A stretch of 64,000 nt of DNA from Closterium sp. Naga37s-1 (Eukaryota > Streptophyta > Zygnematophyceae > Desmidiales > Closteriaceae), in the NCBI GenBank assembly GCA_947471745.1, contig CANJKZ010000955.1, forward strand, positions 1,795,501 to 1,859,500, written 5' to 3'. The notes under the pieces are model-generated. The model searched no databases and was not told the DNA's origin. It saw only the letters and a list, made by a program, of their open reading frames with translations. Of the stretch, positions 31,034 to 42,709 are shown piece by piece. The translations under genes were made by a program, and so were the position numbers. Position 1 is the stretch's first letter, and each line of letters starts with the position of its first letter.

Positions 31034-31785
31034 AGCCTTGGCCTCTCGGCCCTGTCGCCCCTAGCCTCGGCCCCAAGGCCCCTCGGCACCTTGGCCCCTT
31101 TGTCAGAATCCCAACCACTAGACCATTGGGATAAAAGGGCTTGTTAAGTAGCGGGTCAGTGCGCCCATAACCCCCCAGGACAACGAGCCTGTAACCCTTC
31201 CCTAGGATCAATCGGGGATCACCAGTGGACCTCTGACACCCCCCCGCACTGGGATGCCCGAAGTGCACACACTAGGATTCGAACCCGAGACCTTCGCTCT
31301 GATACCATGTCAGAATCCCAACCACTAGACCATTGGGATAAAAGGGCTTGTTAAGTAGCGGGTCAGTGCGCCCATAACCCCCCAGGACAACGAGCCTGTA
31401 ACCCTTCCCTAGGATCAATCGGGGATCACCAGTGGACCTCTGACACCCTTGGCCCCCCCTTGGGCCCCTCGGCCCCTTGGCCCCTCGCCCCCCCCCCTTG
31501 GAGTTAGGCCCCTTGCCCCCCCCCCCTTCGTGTTTGGCCCCTCGGCCCCTTGGCCCCTCGACCCCTAGACCCCAGGCCCCTAGGCCCCTTCGTCCCTGGC
31601 CCCGCGGCCCCGTCCCCCCTAGGCCCTCGGCCCCTCGGCCCCCTGGCCCCTCGGCCCCTGGCCCCTAGGCCCCCGGCACCTCGGCCCCTTGGCCCCTAGG
31701 CCCCTCGGCCCCAGCTGCTGCTCTTACTACTGCTGCTACTGCTACTGTTACTGCTACCACTGCTGCTCCTACGTACTGTGCCCCG
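30303..31785 (+). repeat. E11' leader with GTCGCCCCTAGCC repeats
   Basis: PBS TGGTTTCATAGC, hairpin GGTCC/GGACC, GGGGCCCACCACC, then degenerate repeats of about 21 bases (GTCGCCCCTAGCCGCGGCCC-like) and, after the TRIM, CCTCGGCCCCTTGG-like repeats up to the gag ATG. No gene. Confidence 0.75.
31101..31445 (-). mobile_element. TRIM: 345-bp miniature LTR element with tRNA-like boxes
   Basis: Two identical 138-bp LTRs (31101-31238 and 31308-31445) flank a 69-bp interior, with the duplication CCCTT on both sides (31096-31100 and 31446-31450). On the minus strand each LTR reads TGTCAGAGG to TTCTGACA. The interior begins with a perfect PBS TGGTATCAGAGC and ends with the purine run GCGGGGGGG. An A-box-like TGGTCTAGTGG lies at the LTR end, and a perfect B box GGTTCGAATCC 36 bases later in the interior, so a tRNA-type promoter straddles the LTR/PBS junction. 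No coding capacity. Confidence 0.9.
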
Positions 31786-32827
31786 ATGGCTTTGCTTCCG
31801 GTTCTAGCGTTTGATCATGAGGGCAGACTGAATCAGTTTGAGACGTGGCTTGACGATCTGCAGCTGTACCTACTGAGCGATTCTAAGGACAGTGTTTTGC
31901 TGTTTGACCTAGCGTCAGGCGCTGCTACTGCCCCTCCCGCCACAGCTGACAGTGCGACTCGCTCACAGTGGCTTACACGCGACGCTGCTGCCCGCTTAGC
32001 CATTCGCAACCACCTGCCGTTAGCTGAATGCGCTCACTTCGGACAGCACAGGCACTGTACGCTGCAGTCGTAGCTTGCTACTCCTCGCCTGCCACTGCTG
32101 CTCTAGGCCGACTGCTCCTGCCCTACCTGTTCCCCGAGCTGTCAGCTTTTGCCACAATAGAGGACCTGGTTTCCCACCTGCGCACTAGCGACGCTCGCTA
32201 CCGCGCTACCGTCCCTGCTGAGTTACTTGACAGGAACCAGCCCCCGATGTTCATCACCCTCTACTTCATAGTCACTCGCTCCCTGACTCTCTTCGCTCTG
32301 TCAGTGACCACTTTCTCTCTCTTGACCCCACCTCCCTCACTGTTGACCTCCTCGAGCAGCATCTCCTCGCAGCTGAGACTAGTGCAGTTGCTGTAGGTAC
32401 TGCTCGTGGCACTCCGCGCCCGCCCTTCTTTGAGGGGTGCTCCCCCTCCCCCCTTGCCCCCTCATACGCCTCTGTTGCTGCTGCAGACGTCTCTGTTGCT
32501 GAGGACGTCGGGGCTGATTCTGCTAGTGCGAAGCGCCGCAGCAGCAAGGGCAAGGGTGGCAGGGGTGGTGGAGGTGGCAGCGATGGTGGTGGAGGTGGCA
32601 GCAGTGGAGGTAGTGGAGGCAGTGGAGGTGGTGGCGGCGGTGGGACTGGGGGCAGGAGTGGGGGCTCTGGTGGCGGCGGTGGAGGCAGCGCTCGGAGTGG
32701 CGGCACTGGAGGAGGTGGGACTGGAGGCGGTAGGACTGGACCTCGGCATGGAGGCCCTGGTGGTGGCCAGCGACAGCAGCAGCAGCGTCAGAGCAAGACC
32801 CAGTCGCCCCAGCAGCTCCGTGAGTGG
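31786..32827 (+). pseudogene. E11' gag, degraded
   Basis: ATG 31786 (MALLPVLAFDHEGR). A deletion of about 10 bases near 32050 shifts the frame; it resumes (ALYAAVVACYSSPATAALG) and shifts again near 32270. The Gly/Ser-rich tract covers about 32560-32760, ending QQLREWLFQRG. Confidence 0.82.
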
Positions 32828-33646
32828 TTGTTTCAGCGTGGGACAACTAGGGGTAGTGATAGCTGCCCGTATGTCATTTGCACGGGTGTTCGTGCTGGTC
32901 AGACATGCGAGAAGCTTCACACTCAGCACCGCTGCTTCTCCCGCCTCGACGACGCTTGGCGTGCTGAGTTTGGTGACGACGTCGAGCTCCCTCGCTGGGC
33001 AGATCTACTTAGGTCTAGGATTGCTACCTTTGACCTACACTTTGATGCTATTCTTTCTGCTATGTATGCTTTGTCTGTTAGTGCTGAGGGTGACTATTAC
33101 CGGTGTGTGCCGCCTGACCCAGGTATTGCCGCTGCTGCTCTAGGTGCTAGTGAGTCTGGTACTCTCCCTGGTACTGCGCCTGCTCAGGCCTTGCTTACCT
33201 TCACGTTGGACTCAGGCGCCTCGCGCTGTTTCTTTCGTGACAGCACCACTCTCACTCCTCTCCCTGCACCTGTCCCGGTCAGACTGGCTGACCCCTCTGG
33301 GGGCCCATTCGTTGCCCGTTCCTCCACTGTCCTCCCGTGTCCGGCGGTTCCGTCCGGCTCACTCTCAGGTCTTCACCTCCCCTCGTTCTCTACGAACTTG
33401 GTGAGTACCGCTGCCCTTCAGGATGCGATGGTCACTACCACCACTCCTGGGGGTCAGCGTGTGTCGATCTGCACGTGCACACGGATGGGGCGTCACCTGG
33501 CCACGTTCACTCGTCGGCCAGGGTCGAGTCTGTACACACTCGCTACAGAGCCTCCTCAAGTAGCTGCGCCAGCTCAGGTGTCCGCGTCAGGTCAGGTAGC
33601 CACCTCCTGCTCGTGTCGCCTCCTGTCGCACCAGACTCTTCTGTGA
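32828..33646 (+). pseudogene. E11' gag knuckle and protease
   Basis: Open frame with the knuckle C-X13-C-X3-H-X4-C (CPYVICTGVRAGQTC, then H and C) near 32866-32935. The intact protease motif TFTLDSGASRCFF is near 33200. It ends at 33646, where LLWHHRL has become LL-stop (TGG to TGA) at the start of the integrase zinc finger. Confidence 0.85.
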
Positions 33647-35652
33647 CACCACCGCCTGAGTCACCCCTCCTTGCCACGCCTTCGTGGCATGCACTCCCAT
33701 CTTCTTGTCTCTGGTCTACCCAGGTCTCTACCTCCCCTCCCGCCCTCGCCTGCTCCGCCGTGCCTTCCTTGCGTCGAGGGGCGGCAGCGCACCGCTCCTC
33801 ACTCCTCCTCGTTTCCCCCGATGATTGCTCCCCTGCAGACTCTCAACATGGACATGTGGGGCCCATCCCGCGTCAGTGGACAGGGCCGCGAGCGCTACTT
33901 TCAAATAGTAGTTGACGACTACACGGTACACCACGGTCTTCCCCTTGCTCAGCAAGGGTGAGGTCGTTTATGTCTTGATCCCTTTGATCTGCACAGTCCA
34001 TCTCCAGCTCCGCGAGCGGTTCGGCCATGACCTTCCTGTCCTGCGTCTGCACTCTGACAGAGGTGGTGAGTTCTCCTTCAACCTCTTGAGGGACTTTTGT
34101 CGTGGGGAGGGCATTCTCCAGTCGTTCACGCTTCCGGACTCCCCTCAGCAAAATGGGATTGCTGAGCGCCGCATTGGCTTAGTCATGGAGGTCGCTCGTA
34201 CCTCCATGATCCATGCGGCTGCTCCCCATTTTCTGTGGCCGTTTGCGGTCCGGTACGCTGCGCATCAGCTCACCCTCCGGCCCCGTGTCTCCTGGCCAGA
34301 GACCTCGCCCACACTGCGTTGGACGGGGAAGGTTGGCGATGCGTCGGTGTTTCGGGTCTGGGGTTCTCGTGCCTTTGTTCACGATACGTCCGCGGACAAG
34401 CTCTCCGCCCGTGCTATCCCCTGCGTCTTCCTTGGCTTTGTCCCTGACGCGCCTGGATGGCAGTTTTACCACCCCACCTCGTGCCGTGTCCTCCCTTCCC
34501 AGGACGTCACGATTGACGAGTCGGTTCCCTTTTATCGTCTCTTCCCCTACCGCTCTGCCCCTCCCCCGCCCCCACCGCTCTTCCTTGCTCTCGGTCCCCC
34601 TCCGGTAGACCCCCTACCGCCCCAGGGTCCTGCTCCTTCCGGTGTGTCTCGAGTAGACCCTCTCCCTGGTTCTGCGCCTGTTCAGGTAGCTGTCGGCTCA
34701 GGTGCTGCTCGAGGTGCTGCGTCTGGGGGTGCTGCGCCTAGGGGGTGCAGAGCCGGGGGGTGCTGGGTCTGAGGGTGCTGGGTCTGGGGGTGCTGAGCCT
34801 GGGGGTGAGGAGCCTTGGGGTGCTGAGCCTGAGGGAGTTGAGCCTGGGGATGCTGAGGCGGAGGGTGCGGAGTCTGGGGGTGCTGAGCCTTGGGGTGCTG
34901 CTTCGTCTGGAGGTCCTGCTGGTGCTTCGCCACGACTGTCTCTGCAGCAGCTGCGTGAGTGGCTTGTTAGGTGCGCACGCCTTCGGAGTGGAGCTACCGG
35001 AGCTGGAGGCGCTGGAGACGGTGGAGCTGGAGGTGCAGGAGTTACTGCTAGAGCTGGTGGTGCTGGAGGTACTGCGGCTGCTGGTCCTAGAGGTGCTCGT
35101 ACCAGGGGTGCTGGAGCTGGAGACCCTACGGAGCCTAGAGCTGCTGGAGCTGGAGGCTCTTGCGCTGGTGGCGCCGGAGCTGGAGGAGCTGGACTTCGAG
35201 GCACTGGCGCGGGAGGCGCTGGAGCTGCGGGAGCTGGAGCTGTTGACCCTGGAGCTGGGGGTGCTGGAGGCACTGTGCGGCCGCGACCGTACTTCGTTCC
35301 CCTGCATCAGCAGGTTCTTGGTGTTCCGTCTTCTACTAGCCTTACTCCTCCCCTCCTGTGTCCACCGCCCGACCAGACGCAGCCGCCGTTACTATCACCC
35401 TCCTCACTGCATGCTCCTTCTCCTTACACTGAGCAGTCCGGCGGTCTTACAGAGCGTCGTGAGCCTGCGTCTCGTCCTGTCTCGCCTATTCGCACTGCTC
35501 GTCGCGTTCCTCGTTCGCTTCCTCCTCTTGTCCCTGGCACGCACGCTATGGCGCTCCGTCCTTCCTCAGTTCCACTGCGTGTTCCTCTGCCTGCTCCTCC
35601 TGAATCCTCTCTTCCTGCTGTCCCAGACCCTGAGTCTGACCGCGCTCGTGCT
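33647..35652 (+). pseudogene. E11' integrase and linker
   Basis: Integrase zinc finger CLPCVEGRQR, then MDMWGPSR, HSDRGGEF (near 34050) and QNGIAERR (near 34155). It has a frameshift near 33930 and is open to 34772 (C-terminal PDAPGWQFYHPTS). The Gly/Ala/Glu-rich linker continues with shifts; RPRPYFVPLHQQVLG near 35280 marks its end. Confidence 0.82.
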
Positions 35653-35749
35653 GAGCAGATGCAGCAGCAGACTCAAAAGAAGGGTCACTGACAGCAGTGG
35701 CGAAAAGACGAGAGACAGGAGCTGCTCTCGTTGACAGGGTCATCTGCTC
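35653..35749 (+). other. Local 97-bp inversion in E11'
   Basis: Bounded by GAGCAGATG (35653-35661) and CATCTGCTC (35741-35749). Inside, the element's own coding sense is on the wrong strand: the minus strand reads PVSRLFATAVSDPSFESAAA, which should be on the plus strand between linker and RT. Sequence on both sides is in normal orientation. Confidence 0.75.
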
Positions 35750-37549
35750 TCGTTGCTGAGCTGCATGACTTTGCTGCTGCCTGCCGTCTAGACTACGCCA
35801 CTGCTCTTGTTGCTGAGTCTGCGTCTGCCAATCCTTCGTCCGTCGGGGGTGAGTGTGCTCTTGGCACGGACGTCCTTGAGGACAGGCAGGAGGACTTTGA
35901 GTGTCTTGCAGCTGCTGTACCTCGTTTCGCTTCCATGCTGCTTGCCCCTGAGAGAGACCCGGATGCACCAGACATCCCGACCCCGCGCTCTTACGCAGAG
36001 GCAATTATGGATCCTTACTCAGTGGAAGGCAGCCATGGATACCGAGATGGCATCCTGGAAGTCCACAGGGACCTACGTCGACGAGGTTCCCCCACCTGGG
36101 GCGAACTTAGTCGATGGCATGTGGATCTTCAGGGTGAAGCGGCCACCGGGTTCTCCGCCTGCCTTCAAGGCGTGTTAAATTGCTCGAGGCTTCAGTCAGC
36201 GACTGGGAGTTGACTACTTCCAGACCTTATCCCCCACCCCGAAGATGACTACTCTTTAGGTGTTGCTGCACGTCGCTGCTCAGCGTGACTACGAGTTGCA
36301 CTCTTTGGACTTCAGCACAGCTTTCCTGCAGGGCAGCCTGCACGAGGAGATCTGGCTGCGCCACCCACCAAGCTTCACTGGGTCGTTTCCTGTAGGTACC
36401 CAGTGGAGCCTCCGCCGGCCAGTCTACGGTCTCCGCCAAGCGCCTCGCGAGTGGCACGACACGCTGAGGACTAGACTTGCAGCACTTGGGTTTGCTCCTT
36501 CTACTGCTGACCCGTCGCTGTTTCTCCGCACCGACACCTCGTTGCCGCCGTTCTACGTCCTTGTGTACGTAGACGACCTCGTCTTTGCCACTGCTGACAC
36601 AGAGGCACTGACCCTTGTGAAGTCGGAGCTGCAGAAGAGACACACCTGCACTGACCTGGGTGAACTGCGCAGCTATCTTGGCTTGCAGATCAACCGGGAC
36701 AGAGCACGACACACCATCACCCTGACTCAGTAACACATTGTGCACCAGGTCCTTCAGCGCTTCGGCTTCCAGTTCTCCTCGCCACAGTCCACTCCTCTGT
36801 CTACCGGCCACTCGCTCTCAGCTCCACCTTCGGACGAGTCTGTAGAGCCGAGTGGTCCATACCCAGAGCTTGTGGGTTGCCTCATGTACCTGATGACGTG
36901 CACACGACCTGACCTCGCGTACCCTCTCAGCCTTCTGGCTCGCTACGTGGCTCCCGGTAGGCACCGAAAGGTGCACTAGGATGCTGCAAAGAGAGTACTG
37001 CGTTACCTGTGCAGTACGTCGTGCATGGGGCTCGTGCTTGGAGGACGGGGTCCAGTTGTCCTCACCGGTCACGCAGACGCTTCTTGGGTTGACGACTCAG
37101 CTACGCAGCGGTCATCACAGGGTTACACCTTCAGCCTTGGTTTCGGCTCTGATTCCTGGCGGTCTACCCGCTCGTCTTCGGTTCTCAGCTCCAGTTGTGA
37201 GGCTGAGATCTACGCAAGGGCCATGGCTGCACAGGAGCTACGCTGGCTCACCTACCTGCTGACTGACTTGGGAGAAGAGCCTCGTTTGCCTCCACTTCTG
37301 TACGTCGACAATAAGGCCATGATTGCCTTGTGTCAAGAGCACAGACTGGAGCACAGAACGAAGCACATCGCTCTGCGATACTTCCTTGCTCGAGAGTTGC
37401 AGCAGCGTGGCCAGCTTCGTCTTGCGTACGTGGCCACTAGGGCCAACACTGCTGATATATTCACCATGGCACTTCCGCCTGGTGATCATCAGCGCTTCTC
37501 TACTGTGTTAGGCCTTGTGCCTACTTTGCCTCACTTGCTTACTGCGTGA
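35750..37549 (+). pseudogene. E11' reverse transcriptase and RNase H
   Basis: RT from ELHDFAAACRLDYATALVAE, with WKSTGTYVDEVPPPGAN, stops near 36175 and 36257, then FSTAFLQGSL, VYGLRQAPREW and YVDDLVF near 36570. There is a TAA at about 36731. RNase H has HADASWVDD, SSCEAEIYARA and YVDNKAMIAL, ending at 37549 with LPHLLTA. Confidence 0.85.
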
Positions 37550-37776
37550 CTTTGCTTGTACTGTGATCTATATATATACCTGCATGCTTACACTTGCTAG
37601 GGTATGATCACTGTATTGTTTGTTCTCTTTTATATAACTGTGCTTGTGAACTGGCCTTGTGGCCCTTTGCTTGTGCTCGGACTGTGTGGTGACTTTGTGA
37701 TCCACCATGAGCTTGCTTTGCTTTTCTTGACTGGTCTTGTGACCACTTGTTCTCCCCTACTTTGCCTATGGGGGTG

Positions 37777-37908
37777 TGTTAAACTTATATATAGCTTACA
37801 TTATGTAGGCTGTAGTGGGGTAGCCCATAAGGGGTACAACCCAATTAGGGTTAGTACTTGTACCCAACTTCTGTTCAATGCATTCATTCTCGTTCGTTCT
37901 TTTTGACA
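37777..37908 (+). repeat. E11' 3' LTR
   Basis: TGTTAAACTT to TTTTTGACA, after the purine tract TATGGGGGTG and followed by TCGGC. Confidence 0.92.
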
Positions 37909-37913
37909 TCGGC

Positions 37914-38968
37914 GAAGCACCGGCAGAACCTCCAGACGAAGCAGCACCCCCAGGCTCACCACCCCCAGACTCCGCACCCTCCGACTCAGCACCCCCAAGC
38001 TCAACACCCACAGGCTCAGCATCCCCAGTCTCAGCACCCCCAGGCTCAGCAACCCCAGTCTCAGCACCCCCAAGCTCAGCACCCCGAGTCCCAGCACCCC
38101 CAGGCTCAGCACCCCCAGGCTCAGCACCCCCAGACGTAGTACCTCTAGCAGCACCTGAGTCTACAGCTACCTCACCAGGCACAGCACCAGGGGGTGGGTC
38201 TACCTGAGAGACACCTGAGGGAGTAGGACCCTGAGGAGGGAGGGGTTGTACCGGAGGGGGACCTGGAACAAGGAAGAGGGAGAGGGGTAGAGCGGTAGGG
38301 AAAGAAACTGTAAAAAGGAACTGACTCGTCAAACGTGACGTCCTGAGAGGGGAGGACACGGCGCGAGGTAGGGTGGTAAAACTGCCAGCCAGGCGCGTCA
38401 GGGACAAAGCCAAGGAAGACGCAAGGAATGGCGCGGGCGGAGAGCTTGTCCGCGGACGTATCGCGGACAAAGGCACGAGAACCCTAGACCCGGAACACCG
38501 ACGCATCGCCAACCTTCCCCGTCCAACACAGTGTAGGCGAGGTCTCCGGCAAGGAGACACGGGGCAAGAGGTTGAGTTGATGTGTAGCATACCGGACCGC
38601 AAATGGCCACAGAAAATGGGGAGCAGCCACATGGATCATGGAGGTACGAGCGACCTCCAGGACTAAGCCAATGCGGCGCTCAGCAATCCCATTTTGCTGC
38701 GGTGAGGCCGGAAGCGTGAACGACTGGAGAATGCCCTCCCCACGACAAAAGTCCCTCAAGAGGTAGGAGGAGAACTCACCACCTCTGTCAGAGTGCAGAT
38801 GTAGGACAAGAAGGTCCGTACTGAACCGCTCGCGGAGCTGGAGACGGACTGTGCGGATCCAAGGGATCAAGACATCAACGACCTGACCCTTGTTGCGCAA
38901 GGGGAAGAGCGTGGTCTACCGCGTGTAGTCGTCAACGACCAGCAGAAAGTAGCGCTTGCGGCCTTGTC
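37914..38968 (-). pseudogene. E4b integrase and linker
   Basis: Integrase core read leftwards: HSDRGGEFSSYLL, QNGIAERRIG, then WTGKVGDASVFRVWGSRAF and PDAPGWQFYHP, and the GGAEPGGAE linker ending at the E11' insertion. The N-terminal half of the core lies beyond E14. Confidence 0.82.
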
Positions 38969-40478
38969 TGTCAGAACTAGCAGTAGAAAGTAAGAATGAA
39001 GAAAGGAGGAGGTTCACTAGCAAGCAGTTGAGTACATATAGGAAACCCTAGATTGGGCTGTACTCGCTATAGAGTACCCCACTGCAGGCTAGACAAATAC
39101 AACATTCTGACACACCCCCATAGCCAAAGTGGGGTGTAATCAGCACAATGAGCAGGTATAGCAGGAGTTCACAATAAGAAGCAAAGCTAGAGGTAATCAC
39201 AGCGGGCAAGTGAGGAGGAGGAGGGACTGTGAGAGGAGAGAAGATGAGAGACGGCGGCTGAAGCTGCAGACACACGGGCAACAGGAGCTGCTGGCACAGT
39301 GGCTACCGGGACAGTGCGCCCCGGACTACTGGAGTAACTGGCTCACGGGCTACGACGAGCTACAGGAGCAACGGACCCTCGGGCGACAGGCGCAGCAGAC
39401 TCTCTGGGCTACCAGGACAGTGCGCCCCGGACTACAGGTGCTGCGGACGACAAGACAGCAGCCTCCGCTCAACCTCCTCCAACTGTCCCACACACTCCCC
39501 ACACACCCACTGCTTCACTCCTAACTCCACTTGCACGTCACCCCCCTAGTACCACTCCTTCGGCTCCCACACACCCACCCCCCTCAGCGGCAGCTGCACT
39601 GGGAGACGGAGGAGGAGGAGGAGTAGGGGACGACGCACAGAAACTGCACCCCCATACCCCCCACCCCCAAACCCTAATTCAGGAGAACGGGCAGCAGCAG
39701 GGGTGGGGCGCCGTCAGAAGCACGGGGGACAGCGGGCAGCGCAGGGGCAGAGAAAACAGGGCGCCCACGGGCCTGGCGCAGCCCGTACGAACCGCGTGCG
39801 GGCGGCCCGAGGCGCGCCCTGGCCTGGCGCAGTCCGTACGGGCCGCGCGCGGGCCTGGCGCTGCCCGTACGGGCCGCGCGCGGGCCTGGCGCAGCCCGTA
39901 CGGGCCGCGCGCGGGCCTGGCGCAGCCCGTACGGGCCGCGCGCAGGCTGTACGGGCCGCGCGCGGGCCCTACGCAGGTCGCGCAGGCCGCGACGGGCGAC
40001 GGGGGGCGACGCGCGGGTCCCCGTCGCCCGTCGCAGCGCCTCCCGGGAGCGACGCGCGGAGTGACGGGGCAGAAAGCCGCCACGCGCCTCGGGGCGCACG
40101 GCGGGCAGAAAACCGCCGCGCGCCTCGGGGCGCACGGCGGGCAGAAAACCGCCGCGCGCCTCGGGGCGCACGGCGGGCAGAAAACCGCCGCACGCTCCGA
40201 GCGCGCGGCGGGATGAAAAATCCGTCGCACGCCACGGGGCGTGCAACACACAGAGTAGCAGTAGCAGCGGAAGCAGTGAGGTGGTGGGCCCACCCACAGG
40301 ATCGACCCAAGGGGATCGACCTGCTCTGATACCATGTCAGAACTAGCAGTACAAAGTAAGAATGAAGAAAGGAGGAGGTTCACTAGCAAGCAGTTGAGTA
40401 CATATAGGAAACCCTAGATTGGGCTGTACTCGCTATAGAGTACCCCACTGCAGGCTAGACAAATACAACATTCTGACA
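38969..40478 (-). mobile_element. E14: non-autonomous 1.5-kb LTR element
   Basis: 3' LTR 38969-39112 and 5' LTR 40335-40478 (144 bp, one difference seen), flanked by TTGTC (38964-38968 and 40479-40483). PBS TGGTATCAGAGC at 40334-40323. The body has the 36-bp GCGCCCCGAGGCGCGCGGCG-type repeats and a CGCGGGCCTGGCGCAGCC-type repeat. The conserved 3' block is present. No gag or pol. A young insertion in E4b. Confidence 0.92.
40264..40334 (-). promoter_or_regulatory. E14 leader complementary to tRNA-iMet
   Basis: PBS TGGTATCAGAGC (perfect), then AGGTCGATCCC hairpin, CCTGTGGGTGGGCCCACCAC and GCTTCCGCTGC. CCTGTGGGT and GGGCCCACCAC match the tRNA-iMet complement with only two bases missing between them, the closest match in the window. 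Confidence 0.72.
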
Positions 40479-40483
40479 TTGTC

Positions 40484-42275
40484 CAGTGACGCGGGCTGGG
40501 CCCCACACGTCCATGTGGATAGTCTGCAGAGGAGCAGTCGTCGGGGGAAACGAGGAGGAGTGAGGAGCGGCGCGCTGCCGCCCCTCGACGCAAGGAAGGC
40601 AGAGCGGAGCAGGCGAAGGAGGGAGGGGAGGCAGAGACCTGGGAAGACCAGAGACAAGGAGACGGGAGTGCATGCCACGAAGGCGTGGCAGATAGGGGGG
40701 ACCCAGGCGGTGGTGCCACAGAAGGGTCTGGTGGGACAGGAGGCGACACGAGCAAGGGGGTGGAACTCGACTTGACGCGGACACCTAAGCAGACACAGCT
40801 ACCTGAGGAGGCTGAGTAGCGAGTGTGTACAGACTCAACCCTAGCGGACGAGTGAACGTGGCCAGGTGAGGACCCGTTCGTGTACACGTGCAGATCGACA
40901 CACGCTGACCCCTAGGAGTGGTGGTAGTGACGATTGCATCCTGAAGGGCAGCGGTACTCACCAAGTTCGTGGAGAACAAGGGGAGGTGAAGACCTGACAG
41001 TGAGCCAAACAGAACCGCCAGACACGGGAGGACAGTGGAGGAACGGGCAACGAACGGGCCCCCGGAGGGGTCAGCCAATCGGACCGGGACAGGTGCAGGG
41101 AGAGGAGTGAGAGTGGTGCTGTCACGAAAGAAACAGCGTGAGGTACCTGAGTCCAGCGTGAAGGTGTGCAAGGCCTCAGCAGGCACAGTACCAATGAGAA
41201 CAGACTCACTAGCACCTAGAGCAGCATCGGCTATACCTGGGTCAGGCGGCACACACCAGTAACAGTCACCCTCAGCACTAACAGACAAAGCATACATAGC
41301 AGAAAGGATAGCATCAAAGTGTAGGTCAAAGATAGCAACACCAGACTTAAGCAAATCTGCCCAGCGAGGGCGCTCGACCTCGTCACCAAACTCAGCACGC
41401 CAGGCGTCGTCGAGGCCGGAGAAGCAGCGGTGCTGAGTGTGAAGCTTCCCGCATGTCTGACCAGCACGGTCACCCGTGCGAATGACATACGGGCAGCTAT
41501 CACTACCCCCAGACGTCCCACGCTGAAACAACCACTCACGGAGCTGCTGGGGCGACTGGGTCTCGCTCCGACGCTGCTTCTACTGCCGTTGGCCACCACT
41601 AGGGCCTCCACGCCGAGGTCCAGTCCTGCTGCCACCAGTACCACCGTCTCCACTGCCGCGACTCCCACCGCTACCTCCACTGCCGCCAACAGAGCCCCCA
41701 CTCCCGCCACCAGTCCCACCGCCGCCACCACCTCCACTGCTGCCCCCACCACCACTCCCACTGCCACCTCCACCACCCCTGCCACCCTTTCCCTTGCTGC
41801 TGCGGCGCTTTGCACTAGCAGAAGCGACCCCGATGTCCTCAGCAATAGAGACGTCTGCAGCAGCAGCAGAGGCGTAGGAGGGGGCAAGGGGGGAGGGGGA
41901 GCACCCCTCAAAGAAGGGTGGGCGCGGAGTGCCACGAGCAGCACCTACAGCGACTGCACTAGTCTCAGCTGCGAGGAGATGCTGCTCGAGGAGGTCAACA
42001 GTGAGGGAGGTCGGGTCAAGGGAGAGAAAGTGGTCCCTGACAGAGTGAAGAGATTCAAGGAGGCGAGTGACTATGAAGTAGAGGGTGATGAACATCGGGG
42101 GCTGGTTCCTGTCAAGGAACTCAGCAGGGACGGTAGCGCGGTAGCGAGCGTCGCTAGTGCGCAGGTGGGAAACCAGGTCCTCTACTGTGGCAAAAGCTGA
42201 CAGCTCGGGGAACATGTAGGGCAGTAGCAGTCGGCCTAGAGCAGCAGTGGCAGGTGAGGAGTAGTGAGCGACTAC
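40484..42275 (-). pseudogene. E4b gag end, protease, integrase start
   Basis: Gag from MFPELSAFATVEDL (42215) through a Gly/Ser tract, then a shift near 41560. It is open from 41531 to 40785: knuckle CPYVIRTGDRAGQTC with H and C, and protease TFTLDSGTSRCFF (DSGT, a normal variant). The pre-integrase LLWHHRLGPP and CLPCVEGRQR follow towards 40484. The remainder is across E14. Confidence 0.83.
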
Positions 42276-42411
42276 TGTCAGAATATTATGTTTCTCTAGT
42301 CTGCAGTGGGGTACTTTGTAGTGAGTACAACCCTGTTAGGGTTTTCTATATGTATCCCAATGTTTGCTAGTGAATTCATCCTCACTCAATTCTTTCGTCA
42401 ATTCTCTCACA
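42276..42411 (+). mobile_element. Solo LTR in E4b gag
   Basis: TGTCAGAATATTATG to CTCTCACA, 136 bp, flanked by ACTAC (42271-42275 and 42412-42416). No internal sequence. Confidence 0.9.
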
Positions 42412-42707
42412 ACTACGGCGTCGTACAGTGCTTGTGCTATCCTGTGCTGTCCGAAGTGAGCGCATTCGGCTAATGGCAGGTGGTTGCGAATGGCTAAGTG
42501 GGCAGCAGCGTCGCGAGTAAGCCACTGTGAGCGAGTCGCACCGTCAGCTGTGGCAGGAGGGGCAGTAGCGGCGCCTGACGCTAGGTCAAACAGCAAAACA
42601 CTGTCCTTAGAATCGCTCAGTAGGTACAGCTGCAGCTCGTCAAGCCACGCGTCAAACTGAATCAGTCTGCCCTCATGATCAAACGCGAGAACTCGAAGCG
42701 AAGCCAT
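42412..42707 (-). pseudogene. E4b gag N-terminus
   Basis: ATG at 42707: MASLRVLAFDHEGRLIQFD, then the LQLYLLSDSKDSVLLFDL block. It runs to the solo LTR and continues beyond it. Confidence 0.8.
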
Positions 42708-42709
42708 CG

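Larger units (their letters stand above)
30171..37908 (+). mobile_element. E11': full-length copia element (7.7 kb)
   Basis: 5' LTR 30171-30302 and 3' LTR 37777-37908 (132 bp, roughly seven differences), flanked by TCGGC (30166-30170 and 37909-37913). PBS at 30303, purine tract TATGGGGGTG ending at 37776. All copia domains are present but with many lesions. Carries the TRIM at 31101-31445 in its leader and a local inversion at 35653-35749. It is inserted antisense in the E4b linker. Confidence 0.93.

Noticed and set aside
31271..31345. Possible tRNA gene at the TRIM
   Set aside because: The A and B boxes are good but the acceptor and T stems do not pair, and the sequence is part of a TG..CA LTR element with target duplication.
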